Assembly: GCA_003214465.1 (NCBI GenBank)
Contig: QCLO01000011.1
Location: 1-45,658, forward strand
Direction: 5' to 3'
Origin: Acidimicrobiales bacterium AG-414-N20
GTDB lineage: Bacteria > Actinomycetota > Acidimicrobiia > Acidimicrobiales > MedAcidi-G1
DNA length: 45,658 bases
Shown: piece by piece, positions 1 through 7,461 of the stretch
Position numbering within the stretch: the stretch's first letter is position 1
How the letters are laid out: every line of letters begins with the position of its first letter
Program-made: the position numbers and the translations under genes
Notes under the pieces: generated by a model
Database searches by the model: none
The model's input: only the letters and a program-made list of their open reading frames with translations
What the model was told of the DNA's origin: nothing

Positions 1-190
1 AAGCTATTTGTGATGCATCGAGTTCTCCTAATCTTTCTAAAAGTGTGTGTGGGCCTTTAAAAGCCCTTTCCATAGGTATCTGTTGGTCAAGAAGCATTCC
101 TAATAAGAGGGCAAGAGGGTTTTTGTTTAAAAGCTGATCTGCTTCGTTATTGCCAGTAACAGCAAGATCACCTGAAAATTTAGATGTCAT
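1..190 (-). CDS. HhH-GPD family base-excision repair-like protein, N-terminal part (runs off the window)
   Basis: The reading frame starts at an ATG (complement of 188-190) and runs off the left edge, so only about 63 residues are visible. The stretch LLLGMLLDQQIPMERAFKGP (residues 28-47), followed by HTLLERLGELD, is typical of the uncharacterised actinobacterial HhH-GPD proteins, which are related to DNA glycosylases but have no confirmed substrate. The catalytic helix-hairpin-helix part lies outside the window. It is divergent from rnhA, with a 109-bp AT-rich gap (191-299) that probably holds both promoters. I see no clear Shine-Dalgarno. The family call rests on recall of this N-terminal motif only. 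Confidence 0.7.
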   Translation of the reverse strand, partial: MTSKFSGDLAVTGNNEADQLLNKNPLALLLGMLLDQQIPMERAFKGPHTLLERLGELDASQIA

Positions 191-299
191 ATTTAGAAGA
201 ATAGTTCGAAAGAAAGAATTTTGAAATTAGTTCTTGTTAAATAGAAAAAAAGAAAATTAAGCAAACCAATTGATATGCGGCTTGGATTAGGGTTTAGAA

Positions 300-755
300 A
301 TGAATAGTGGGATCACAACCGTTTATACCGATGGAGCTTGCTCCGGTAATCCAGGTCCGGGGGGATGGGCGTGGGTGGTGCCAGATGGAGAATTTGCAGC
401 GGGAAGTGATTCAGAGACAACTAATCAGCGAATGGAGTTGAAGGCTGCTTTGGAGGCTGTTAAGGCACTCCAAGGGGAAATTGTTATTGTTAGCGATTCA
501 ACGTATGTCGTTAAATGTTTTCATGACCGTTGGTGGGAAGGGTGGTTGCGAAGAGGTTGGGTAAATTCCGCGAAAAAACCAGTTAAGAATCGGGATCTCT
601 GGGAGCCGCTGATTGAAAGTTACCGAGATCGCAACAACATTTCTTTCAGGTGGGTTAAAGGTCACTCAGGTGACAGATGGAATGATGAAGCGGACCGTTT
701 AGCCGTACAAGCAGGTAGTGAACAGATCTCCTTAAAGGGAAATCTTTCCTCGTAG
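300..755 (+). CDS. rnhA: Ribonuclease HI
   Basis: This enzyme cleaves the RNA strand of RNA-DNA hybrids (R-loops, Okazaki primers) in the cytoplasm. The 151-residue length is normal for type 1 RNase H. The four acidic residues that bind the two metal ions are visible as D11 (in YTDGACSGNPGPGGW), E46 (QRMELKAAL), D66 (IVSDSTYV) and D132 (NDEADRLA), and the flexible-loop histidine is H122 (VKGHSGD). The basic handle region (WWEGWLRRGWVNSAKKPVKN, 78-97) is present, as in E. coli RNase HI. The protein carries no N-terminal hybrid-binding domain. The ATG at 300 puts the first strand at the usual place. It stands alone and is followed by a candidate RNA gene rather than a co-transcribed CDS. Confidence 0.95.
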   Translation: MNSGITTVYTDGACSGNPGPGGWAWVVPDGEFAAGSDSETTNQRMELKAALEAVKALQGEIVIVSDSTYVVKCFHDRWWEGWLRRGWVNSAKKPVKNRDLWEPLIESYRDRNNISFRWVKGHSGDRWNDEADRLAVQAGSEQISLKGNLSS

Positions 756-781
756 CTACTTAAAAAGATTGCAGCAAATTA

Positions 782-810
782 ATGACGTGTTCTTTTTTCG
801 CGCCTATAGT
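782..810 (+). promoter_or_regulatory. Candidate sigma70-type promoter for the structured RNA
   Basis: ATGACG (782-787, four of six matches to TTGACA) and TATAGT (805-810) are separated by 17 bp. Transcription would start near 817, just before the region that folds into the helices described for the next feature. Nothing protein-coding begins downstream within 300 bp, so the promoter supports a non-coding transcript. It could be chance in AT-rich DNA. Confidence 0.4.
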
Positions 811-816
811 CAGAAT

Positions 817-1045
817 TACCGAGGAGAGGAGGTGGTCCAGATTAGTAGTAAACGTTATGGGACTTCGGAGGTGGGTGGCCGCTAGGCGGTTCTGGACCAT
901 CTGGTGAAATTATGCCAGCCACCCTCAGGTTTGATTGCCGGTTCTGGTCCCAACTGGTGAAAAGATCTATCTGAGAAATCCAGAAATAGTTCTAATATTT
1001 TAAATATGGGGATGCACACATTGTGCATCCCCATATTTGTTTTTG
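817..1045 (+). ncRNA. Candidate structured small RNA (about 230 nt), family not recognised
   Basis: The 390 bp between rnhA and the next small gene contain no convincing ORF, but they are locally G+C-richer than their surroundings and rich in complementary segments. Bases 831-841 pair with 891-901 over 11 positions (one G-U). CCGC-TAG-GCGG forms a small hairpin inside that helix. GGGTGGC (873-879) can pair with GCCACCC (917-923) as an alternative fold. CCGGTT (938-943) pairs with AACTGG (952-957). The motif GGTTCTGG followed by CTGGTGAAA occurs twice (about 888-908 and 940-961). The region ends at a strong intrinsic terminator. It does not match what I remember of 4.5S, 6S, tmRNA or RNase P RNA. 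It could instead be a riboswitch-like leader for the 67-residue gene, though the terminator comes first. Confidence 0.4.
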
Positions 1046-1047
1046 TT
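1002..1047 (+). terminator. Strong rho-independent terminator
   Basis: A perfect 17-bp inverted repeat (1002-1018 and 1022-1038) with a three-base CAT loop is followed by a T-rich tract (GTTTTTGTT). It is 247 bp past the rnhA stop, so it either ends the candidate small RNA or a long rnhA transcript. The outer A/T pairs would let it act on the opposite strand too, but no minus-strand gene ends here. Confidence 0.85.
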
Positions 1048-1145
1048 CTAAACAGTCAGGGCATGAGAATACTTTTTTGAATGCCTTAAATTATCTTGAG
1101 GCGAAAACCTATTAAGTGCACGAAATTGCCTGTTAATCTGCAGGT

Positions 1146-1349
1146 ATGGAAAGACTGTCTAACTTCGCTGATAACAGGTTCATAGGGGATACGAGAACGC
1201 AAGAGGTTTACGATCTTGATGAGTCAGAAGAAAGTGAATCTATGCAGGTCTTGATTGACGAACTCGTTGAAAATGAGACTTTTATTTGTTTTGCTCCTGA
1301 CACACTTGCTGAAGCTCGTAACCGTGGATATCGACTTAGAAAAATCTAA
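1146..1349 (+). CDS. Small acidic protein of unknown function (67 aa)
   Basis: I do not recognise a named family. The protein has an N-terminal RFIGDTRTQEVYDLD segment, a very acidic middle (DESEESES) and a C-terminal FAPDTLAEARNRGYRLRKI. This gives a compact alpha/beta-looking protein with an acidic centre and a basic tail and no signal peptide or membrane segment. The composition is protein-like rather than random. The start ATG follows CTGCAGGT, a weak ribosome site. Its stop overlaps the aconitase stop by four bases tail-to-tail (1346-1349), an arrangement that real convergent genes often show. It may be a small nucleic-acid or partner-binding protein, but nothing in the sequence assigns a role. 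Confidence 0.6.
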   Translation: MERLSNFADNRFIGDTRTQEVYDLDESEESESMQVLIDELVENETFICFAPDTLAEARNRGYRLRKI

Positions 1350-3628
1350 CCATTGGTTTTTTGACGTATTAAGTTAAGAGCACTGCCAGCTCTGAACCAT
1401 TCGATCTGATCTTCTGACATCGAGTGATTCGTTTCTATATGGGTGGTGTCACCTTTGGGATTGGTGATTACGACTTGGACAGGTTCATTCGCTCTCATAT
1501 TTTTGACATCTATCACTGAAATTCTGTCTTCCTGTCCGATTAAGTCATAGTCGCCTGGATTGGCGAAAGTTAAAGGTAGGATTCCTTGTTTCTTCAAGTT
1601 GGTTTCGTGAATTCGCGCAAATGAACGTGCTATAACTACACGACATCCTCTAAATCTGGGTTCCATAGCGGCATGTTCCCTGGAAGACCCCTCACCAATA
1701 TTTTCATCGCCAATTGCTACCCACTCGATTCCTGCTTCGTGGTAGCGCTTTGCTATTTCAGGGAAAGGTCTTATCTGATTGTCTGTGATATCTACTCCAG
1801 TTCCAATTTCTCCAGTAAAGGAGTTAACTACTCCTAAATAGAGATTCCCTGAAATATTTTCCAAATGTCCTCTATATTTCAACCAAGAACCTGCCATTGA
1901 AATGTGATCGGTAGTGCATTTACCTTTTGCTTTCATCAAAACAGGTAGACCCTCGAAGTCATTTCCGTCCCAAGGAGCGAAGGGCGTGAGAGCTTGAAGC
2001 CTTTCGCTTTCTTGGGAAATAGAAATTTCAATTTGAGAATTTTCAGATGGAGGAGGTTTAAATAAGCCTTCTTCTCCAGAGTCGAAACCCTTAGACGGAA
2101 GTTCTTCTCCAACATCCACGGAAAGCTTTACCTCTTCGCCGTTTTCTGTAGTTAAAGAATCAACTGCGGGATCAAAATCGAGTTTTCCGGCGATACTCAA
2201 AGCAACAACAGTTTCGGGTGAAGTCACAAAGGCAAATGTGGAAGCGTATCCGTCATTTCTTTTTGGGAAGTTACGGTTATAGCTAGTAACAATACTGTTA
2301 GGCACACCATCATCTAGATCCTGTCGATCCCATTGCCCTATGCAAGGGCCACAAGCATTCGCAAGCACTGTAGCTCCTATAGCTTCTAGGTCTGCAAGAA
2401 GGCCGTCTCTTTCGATTGTTGCTCGAACTTGTTCAGATCCTGGGGTAACTAAAAAAGGTATTTTTGATTTCAACCCCTTAGAAAGAGCATCTCGTGCTAT
2501 CCCAGCAGCCCTAGTAATATCTTCATAACTTGAATTGGTGCATGACCCAATCAATCCGGCGCTTACCTCCAAGGGCCATCCATTCTCAGCTGCTTCTTCG
2601 GCAATGCCTCCACCAACAGGTCGGGCTAAATCAGGAGTATGGGGACCATTAATGTGGGGTTTCAAGTCGGAAAGATTTATCTCAATCACACGGTCGAAGA
2701 AACTATGAGGATCTTCTTCAACTTCTGGATCTGCTTGTAAGTCTCTGCTAACAGAATCAGCTGCTTCAGCGGTTTCCATACGATTAGTTGCATGCAAATA
2801 ACGGGAGATGGCTTCGTCATAAGGGAAAAGAGATGTTGTAGCACCAATTTCTGCACCCATATTGCAGATTGTCCCCTTGCCCGTTGCAGAAAGTGTTCTA
2901 GCTCCAGGTCCTAGATATTCAATTATTGCACCGGTTCCACCTTTAACAGTAAGAATTTCTGCGACCTTTAGAATTACATCCTTAGGGGATGCCCATCCGC
3001 TTAGTTCTCCCGTCAAATTAACGCCGATTATTTTTGGCCATTTAATATTAAATGGAAAGCCAGTCATGACGTCGACAGCATCAGCTCCTCCGACACCGAT
3101 AGCAATCATTCCCAAACCTCCCGCATTTGGAGTATGACTATCAGTGCCGATCATCATTCCGCCAGGGAAGGCATATTGTTCGAGAATCACCTGATGGATG
3201 ATCCCAGAGCCCGGTTTCCAGAAACCCGCGCCATATTTTGCACAAACAGATTCAAGGAAGTCGTATACCTCGGAATTGTTGTCAACTGCGACACTAAGAT
3301 CGGTGTCACCGTCTATTCGGGCTTGAATTAAATGGTCACAATGTGTAGTCGTGGGAACTTGTACTTCTGGAAGACCTGCAGTCATAAACTGTAACCAAGC
3401 CATTTGAGCAGTAGCATCTTGCATTGCAACTCGGTCAGGATGAAGATCAACATATGAGACTCCGCGGTTCATTTCTGTAGAACTTGGATCCTTCAAGTGG
3501 TTAATTAGTATTTTTTCCGCCAGCGTTAAAGACCTGCCTAAAGCTTTCCTGCCGTAAGGTAGGCGATCTTCAAAATTTGAGTAAACGCTTTTTACGAGTT
3601 CTATTGGAGTCTGGGATTGAACTGTCAT
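1346..3628 (-). CDS. acn: Aconitate hydratase (mitochondrial-type aconitase)
   Basis: It interconverts citrate and isocitrate through cis-aconitate in the TCA cycle using a [4Fe-4S] cluster. The three cluster cysteines are C363 in GLIGSCTNSSYED and C426/C429 in ANACGPCIGQWDR. The N-terminal half has HCDHLIQ and GTDSHTPNAGGLGMIAIGVGG, and the C-terminal swivel domain has GENIGEGSSREHAAMEPR. At 760 residues with no long linker it matches the mitochondrial/ACO2-like subclass rather than the roughly 900-residue AcnA type. The ATG at 3628 gives the expected N-terminus. It lies 57 bp downstream of the acyltransferase gene on the same strand. A palindrome sits over the ribosome-binding region (see 3633-3649). 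Confidence 0.95.
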   Translation of the reverse strand: MTVQSQTPIELVKSVYSNFEDRLPYGRKALGRSLTLAEKILINHLKDPSSTEMNRGVSYVDLHPDRVAMQDATAQMAWLQFMTAGLPEVQVPTTTHCDHLIQARIDGDTDLSVAVDNNSEVYDFLESVCAKYGAGFWKPGSGIIHQVILEQYAFPGGMMIGTDSHTPNAGGLGMIAIGVGGADAVDVMTGFPFNIKWPKIIGVNLTGELSGWASPKDVILKVAEILTVKGGTGAIIEYLGPGARTLSATGKGTICNMGAEIGATTSLFPYDEAISRYLHATNRMETAEAADSVSRDLQADPEVEEDPHSFFDRVIEINLSDLKPHINGPHTPDLARPVGGGIAEEAAENGWPLEVSAGLIGSCTNSSYEDITRAAGIARDALSKGLKSKIPFLVTPGSEQVRATIERDGLLADLEAIGATVLANACGPCIGQWDRQDLDDGVPNSIVTSYNRNFPKRNDGYASTFAFVTSPETVVALSIAGKLDFDPAVDSLTTENGEEVKLSVDVGEELPSKGFDSGEEGLFKPPPSENSQIEISISQESERLQALTPFAPWDGNDFEGLPVLMKAKGKCTTDHISMAGSWLKYRGHLENISGNLYLGVVNSFTGEIGTGVDITDNQIRPFPEIAKRYHEAGIEWVAIGDENIGEGSSREHAAMEPRFRGCRVVIARSFARIHETNLKKQGILPLTFANPGDYDLIGQEDRISVIDVKNMRANEPVQVVITNPKGDTTHIETNHSMSEDQIEWFRAGSALNLIRQKTNG

Positions 3629-3632
3629 GACT

Positions 3633-3649
3633 TCAATCTACCAGATTGA
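3633..3649 (-). promoter_or_regulatory. Palindrome over the aconitase ribosome-binding region
   Basis: TCAATCT-ACC-AGATTGA is a 7-bp perfect inverted repeat with a three-base loop. It ends four bases before the aconitase start codon, where a Shine-Dalgarno would be expected and none is evident. It could be an operator or an RNA hairpin that limits translation. On the plus strand it is followed by T5 and looks like a weak terminator, but no plus-strand gene ends there. Confidence 0.35.
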
Positions 3650-3685
3650 TTTTTAGCCGATTGATAATGTGACAAACTTGGCCGA

Positions 3686-4615
3686 TTAGAGTACTGGCCA
3701 ACGTCGTCGACGTTTTCTTGTTTTTCCATCATTATCACTTAACGACCAAGACCTTCGCCAAGCTCCAATTTCAGGCCCTGTAAGAGATGGTGAGGAATTT
3801 CTGTAAGATCGCTGTCTGGCATCCCACCAGCTAGAAGCTGTTTCATCGGCAAGACTTCTAACCTCATTTTCAATACGGGTGCTAAAAGATCTAGCGCTCT
3901 CATCAGTTTCGGGTTTCATTGGGTAACCGAAAGTCACGGTGCTTTTAGAGCGTCTTGGAAGGTTTCTTCCTTTTCGTAAGATTTTCCCTGTTCCGGATAT
4001 GTGTATTGGTATAACCGGCACATCGCATCGGATAGCTAGATAAGCGGCGCCGCCTCTAAATGGTTGACCCCATCCATCTGGACTACGACCTCCTTCAGGA
4101 TATATAAGTAGACTCCATCCGTCCTCTATCAACTCTGAGATCATGTCGCCTGATTGTCTACTGACTTTTGTTCGATCTATAGGAACTGCCCCTATAGCTA
4201 ATGCTGAAATTGCGCTAGTCGCTTTTGTATTAAAGAAATAATCAGCTGCAGCTCCGATTACGAGTTCATGTCTCCATGGTTCGGGGATTGAAGTAATTAG
4301 TAGGGGAGTGTCAGCGTGGCTTTGGTGGTTGGCGGCAAATATTGCTGGTCCTTCAAGATTTATAAGACGGTCTAACCCTTTGCGTGTAGGCATAGCTAAA
4401 AAAGACATCACTGGTCTCATCAAAGTTTCCACAATTACGGCTCTGGCTAAACGAGCGGCGGGACGCCGTGCCCACTCAGTGTCATAACCTGCGCCAAGCG
4501 AGCTCTCTTTTATTATTGAATCAACGCCTGCAGGGGCTGACGCCGAAACCCATGGAAAGCCAAGTTTCAAAAATTTATATTTGAAATCATTTAGAATCGA
4601 GTAAATAGACCTCAT
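3686..4615 (-). CDS. PlsC-family 1-acyl-glycerol-3-phosphate acyltransferase-like protein
   Basis: This is a predicted lysophosphatidate or related O-acyltransferase that moves an acyl chain from a thioester to a hydroxyl at the membrane. The acyltransferase signatures are clear: NHQSHAD with H97 and D102 (HX4D), YPEGGRS (172-178) for glycerol-phosphate binding, and a VIPIHISGTG strand near 201-210. The roughly 60-residue N-terminal extension and the strongly basic C-terminal tail (TRKRRRRWPVL) suggest peripheral membrane contact; there is no convincing transmembrane helix. Its start codon directly abuts the stop of the LarA-like gene (4616), so it is the last gene of the four-gene operon. 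The acceptor could be an alcohol or hydroxylipid made by the other operon products rather than glycerol phosphate; that is inference. Confidence 0.85.
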   Translation of the reverse strand: MRSIYSILNDFKYKFLKLGFPWVSASAPAGVDSIIKESSLGAGYDTEWARRPAARLARAVIVETLMRPVMSFLAMPTRKGLDRLINLEGPAIFAANHQSHADTPLLITSIPEPWRHELVIGAAADYFFNTKATSAISALAIGAVPIDRTKVSRQSGDMISELIEDGWSLLIYPEGGRSPDGWGQPFRGGAAYLAIRCDVPVIPIHISGTGKILRKGRNLPRRSKSTVTFGYPMKPETDESARSFSTRIENEVRSLADETASSWWDARQRSYRNSSPSLTGPEIGAWRRSWSLSDNDGKTRKRRRRWPVL

Positions 4616-6244
4616 TTAGATCACATCTGCCATAACAATTGGAGGATTTTTCAGATGTGTAATGGTTGGTTGCGGTCCTACTACATCAGTGGCTATTTCG
4701 AGTGCATCTTGAAGAGTTGATGCAGATTGGAAACCTAAACGACGAACAGCTTTTTGATCACCACCAACAATGATAATTCTTCCAAGGTGCTGCATTGCAT
4801 GGCTACCCCAATACCACATGTAAAACGGATGAACTCCGTGATAGGCGTATGAGTTTCGATAAAGATGGATATACCACTCATCTTCAGCGAATTGCTTTTC
4901 ATATTTCTTCTCGATTTCAATCGGGTCGGTAGTCTCGATCAGAACCTGTTCGAAAAAGTCTATATAACTAGGATGATGAACAGGATGAAACTCCCAAGGT
5001 GTTGGGTGGCTCATTATGAGAACCCCACCTTCACGGACTAAAGGTTTTCCCTTGTAAAGATTAAAGAAATACCCGAGCCCAAGACACATTACTAAAATAG
5101 GATTCATTATCGAATTAACGTTGTACGGACAGATATACGGAAGACCCATAGTGAGTATGTCGGTTTGACCTTCGACGGTTACGAGTTGTTGTGCATATAC
5201 ATTTTCAATAGTTCTCTTATGCACAGCTTCCACCTCGCCAGCTTGCACTGAAGTCATCTCGTAGGGTGATTGCCACCCACCAAAAATACGCCTCTTTGTT
5301 TTAACAGGTAACAGGTCTAAACCACGCTGCATTGCGATGAACTGACCCCTGTCTCGAGCAGTCCACTCCCATTCGCGTTTTTGAAGAAGCGCTAAAGGCC
5401 CTTCTCTGCCGAAAGTATTGTTATTTACAGTCGTTTCTATTTGAAAGATCTTCACTCCTGCGTCTTTTATCACATCGCCCATACGCCAATTTGAGGCATG
5501 CAAGGCAGAGTTGTCTTTGTCCATTATTGATTTTGAATTTCTTAGAGTATGGACATTGTGGTGATGGCGAAGACCTGTGTATCCGGCTAGTCCGGTTGCT
5601 GTACTTTTATGACCACCATCCATAGAAACTAGATTTATATTTACGTAAATGAGTAGGTCGCTCTCAGCAGCCCTACGACAGAAATGCACATCCTCACCAT
5701 GTGGGGTTTCACCAAGAACGATCATCCCTTCTGGGTCTTCCGCATCGAGGTTATATAACAGTCCTTTCGGGGCAAAGGAATCATACACACGATCTCCAAC
5801 GGCATGACGAAGCTCGTCTTCAGTCATTCTTCTGTGTAAAGCAAGAGCAGCAATAAGATGTACATCGTCCACACCAGCTTCTGCGGCCATGTCTAATACA
5901 GCTTCGATTATGCGTTGTCTAATGTCTGGCTTACGCATTGGTGGAAGTGGAAGTGAAATGTCATCGAACGCGATTGTGAGTTTCATTCCTGGTTTTAGAA
6001 GAGAGGGAAGTGGTTCAGAATCACCTAGCGGGTTCAAAAGAGCGTCTTTTATTGCACCTTCTGGATCTGAAAGTCCTTCTAACGGTTCAGAAGGATAGAC
6101 GACTCGTGACCTTCCAACAGGTAATTTCTCCAAACGAAAGTTCTCACCGTGGTGAAAAACAATAGGTGGAGTGTTTCTGTCCACATCTAAAACAAATCCT
6201 GGTCTAGGAGAAGGACGTGAAGTTTCTTTATTTTCGTTATTCAT
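4616..6244 (-). CDS. LarA-like (DUF2088) nickel-pincer-nucleotide family protein
   Basis: It is related to lactate racemase LarA, whose NPN cofactor is tethered to a lysine and binds nickel. The N-terminal DUF2088 domain (about 25-260) shows H137 in ALHRRMTEDEL, equivalent to the LarA catalytic H108. K213 in GGHKSTATG matches the cofactor lysine K184, and H229, 16 residues later, matches the nickel ligand H200. The second LarA catalytic base (H174, ten residues before the lysine) appears to be replaced: the position is in VNINLVS with no histidine. The 542-residue length exceeds LarA (about 425). No larB/C/E cofactor genes are in the window. It overlaps the alcohol dehydrogenase stop by four bases. 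It is probably a racemase/epimerase relative or hydride-transfer enzyme of unknown substrate. Confidence 0.75.
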   Translation of the reverse strand: MNNENKETSRPSPRPGFVLDVDRNTPPIVFHHGENFRLEKLPVGRSRVVYPSEPLEGLSDPEGAIKDALLNPLGDSEPLPSLLKPGMKLTIAFDDISLPLPPMRKPDIRQRIIEAVLDMAAEAGVDDVHLIAALALHRRMTEDELRHAVGDRVYDSFAPKGLLYNLDAEDPEGMIVLGETPHGEDVHFCRRAAESDLLIYVNINLVSMDGGHKSTATGLAGYTGLRHHHNVHTLRNSKSIMDKDNSALHASNWRMGDVIKDAGVKIFQIETTVNNNTFGREGPLALLQKREWEWTARDRGQFIAMQRGLDLLPVKTKRRIFGGWQSPYEMTSVQAGEVEAVHKRTIENVYAQQLVTVEGQTDILTMGLPYICPYNVNSIMNPILVMCLGLGYFFNLYKGKPLVREGGVLIMSHPTPWEFHPVHHPSYIDFFEQVLIETTDPIEIEKKYEKQFAEDEWYIHLYRNSYAYHGVHPFYMWYWGSHAMQHLGRIIIVGGDQKAVRRLGFQSASTLQDALEIATDVVGPQPTITHLKNPPIVMADVI

Positions 6245-7461
6245 TTGATGTTACGCTCCCGTTCATCTCGAAGGTCAAAAACAATCTTGAAAGCACCTCT
6301 AGCACCTGCGTTAGCAGCGTGTTTTAAAGCTTCCTGATAGTTGTTAAGTCGATAGCAAGCTGAGACAAGTTTCTCAAGTTTTGCGCTTTTCACCAGTTCA
6401 AAGGCGAGATCAAAAGTATTTACTGCTTCTCCGTTAGCAAGTCTTTCGGTCCCATAGGTATAAGCGCCGATTAGTTGCAACTCTCGATGCCATAGGGGTG
6501 TTAGCTCTAACTCGACGATCGAAGGCATTCCAACGAGTATAATTTTCCCTTTGGGTTTCGTTATGGATAAAGCGTCACTGATGCTTTTTGATGTCCCAAC
6601 GCAGTCTATTACTACATCTGCACCACCAGTTAAACGATCCACGCTGCCTTCAGGGCCTTTTTCGGAAACATTTGTAATTGCTTTTGTTCCACAAGCTCTT
6701 CGTACTGCACGATGAATCTCATCAGGGTTTACAACAATGTCAGATCCGAGCTCAGCAGCTAATCGCTTTTGCTCCGGATAACGAGCAGTTGAGATAATTG
6801 TTTTTGGGTTTGTGAAATGTCTTAATGCAGAAATGGTGACTTGCCCCAGAGTCCCGCTTCCTAAAATTGCGACCACTCCTTCACTTGGCAACTCTGCAGC
6901 TAGGGCTGCGTGCACCCCACATGCAGTTGGTTCTACCATTACCGCGGCTTCATCCGAGAATTCGTTAGGCACAGAGTGTAGTTGACTAGGGTGTGCGTAA
7001 AATTCGGTGGCCCAACCTCCTCCAGTGTCATGACATGAGCCGGTTTGGATCCCAGGGGAAATTTCTCCAAGGGTTACATTTTCACAGTTTCCTATTTTTC
7101 CCTGACTGCACGGATTGCAGGTTGGTGAGATATTTCTACTTGTGCAGCTAAGAACCGGTTCAAGCACAACTCGACTGTCGTCATCAAGATCTCCCACCAC
7201 TTCATGACCGGGCGTAAAAGGAAAAGAAACCAGAGGTTCAAAATATCGAGCTGATTTCCCATCAACTGTTGCTAGATCTGAACCGCAAATCCCCGAAAGT
7301 CTTGGTCTAACTCTTACCCATTCTTCACCAGGAGCTTTTGGGCTTTCCTCTTGGATTAGGTCGATAGGTCCAAAACTTGCTCCGGAACCAGGCTTGATAT
7401 TGCCGGCGATTTTGGCTGCTGCATATCTTGGAATATTTCTTTTAAATCGGAGTGCTTTCAT
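6241..7461 (-). CDS. Zinc-dependent medium-chain alcohol dehydrogenase (threonine dehydrogenase/Zn-ADH type)
   Basis: It is a predicted NAD(P)-dependent oxidoreductase for an alcohol/aldehyde pair. Catalytic-zinc elements are C59 in GICGSDL and H86-E87 in PGHEVVGD. A structural-zinc cysteine group is visible as C115, C118 and C126 (CNPCSQGKIGNC), probably completed by C106. The Rossmann motif GSGTLGQ begins near residue 201. The 406-residue length is about 40 longer than typical, with an insertion around the structural zinc lobe. The start overlaps the stop of the reductase/HAD gene by one base (TAATG) and its own stop overlaps the LarA-like start, so translation is probably coupled. It would oxidise or reduce a product of the upstream reductase; the substrate is unknown. 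Confidence 0.85.
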   Translation of the reverse strand: MKALRFKRNIPRYAAAKIAGNIKPGSGASFGPIDLIQEESPKAPGEEWVRVRPRLSGICGSDLATVDGKSARYFEPLVSFPFTPGHEVVGDLDDDSRVVLEPVLSCTSRNISPTCNPCSQGKIGNCENVTLGEISPGIQTGSCHDTGGGWATEFYAHPSQLHSVPNEFSDEAAVMVEPTACGVHAALAAELPSEGVVAILGSGTLGQVTISALRHFTNPKTIISTARYPEQKRLAAELGSDIVVNPDEIHRAVRRACGTKAITNVSEKGPEGSVDRLTGGADVVIDCVGTSKSISDALSITKPKGKIILVGMPSIVELELTPLWHRELQLIGAYTYGTERLANGEAVNTFDLAFELVKSAKLEKLVSACYRLNNYQEALKHAANAGARGAFKIVFDLRDERERNIK

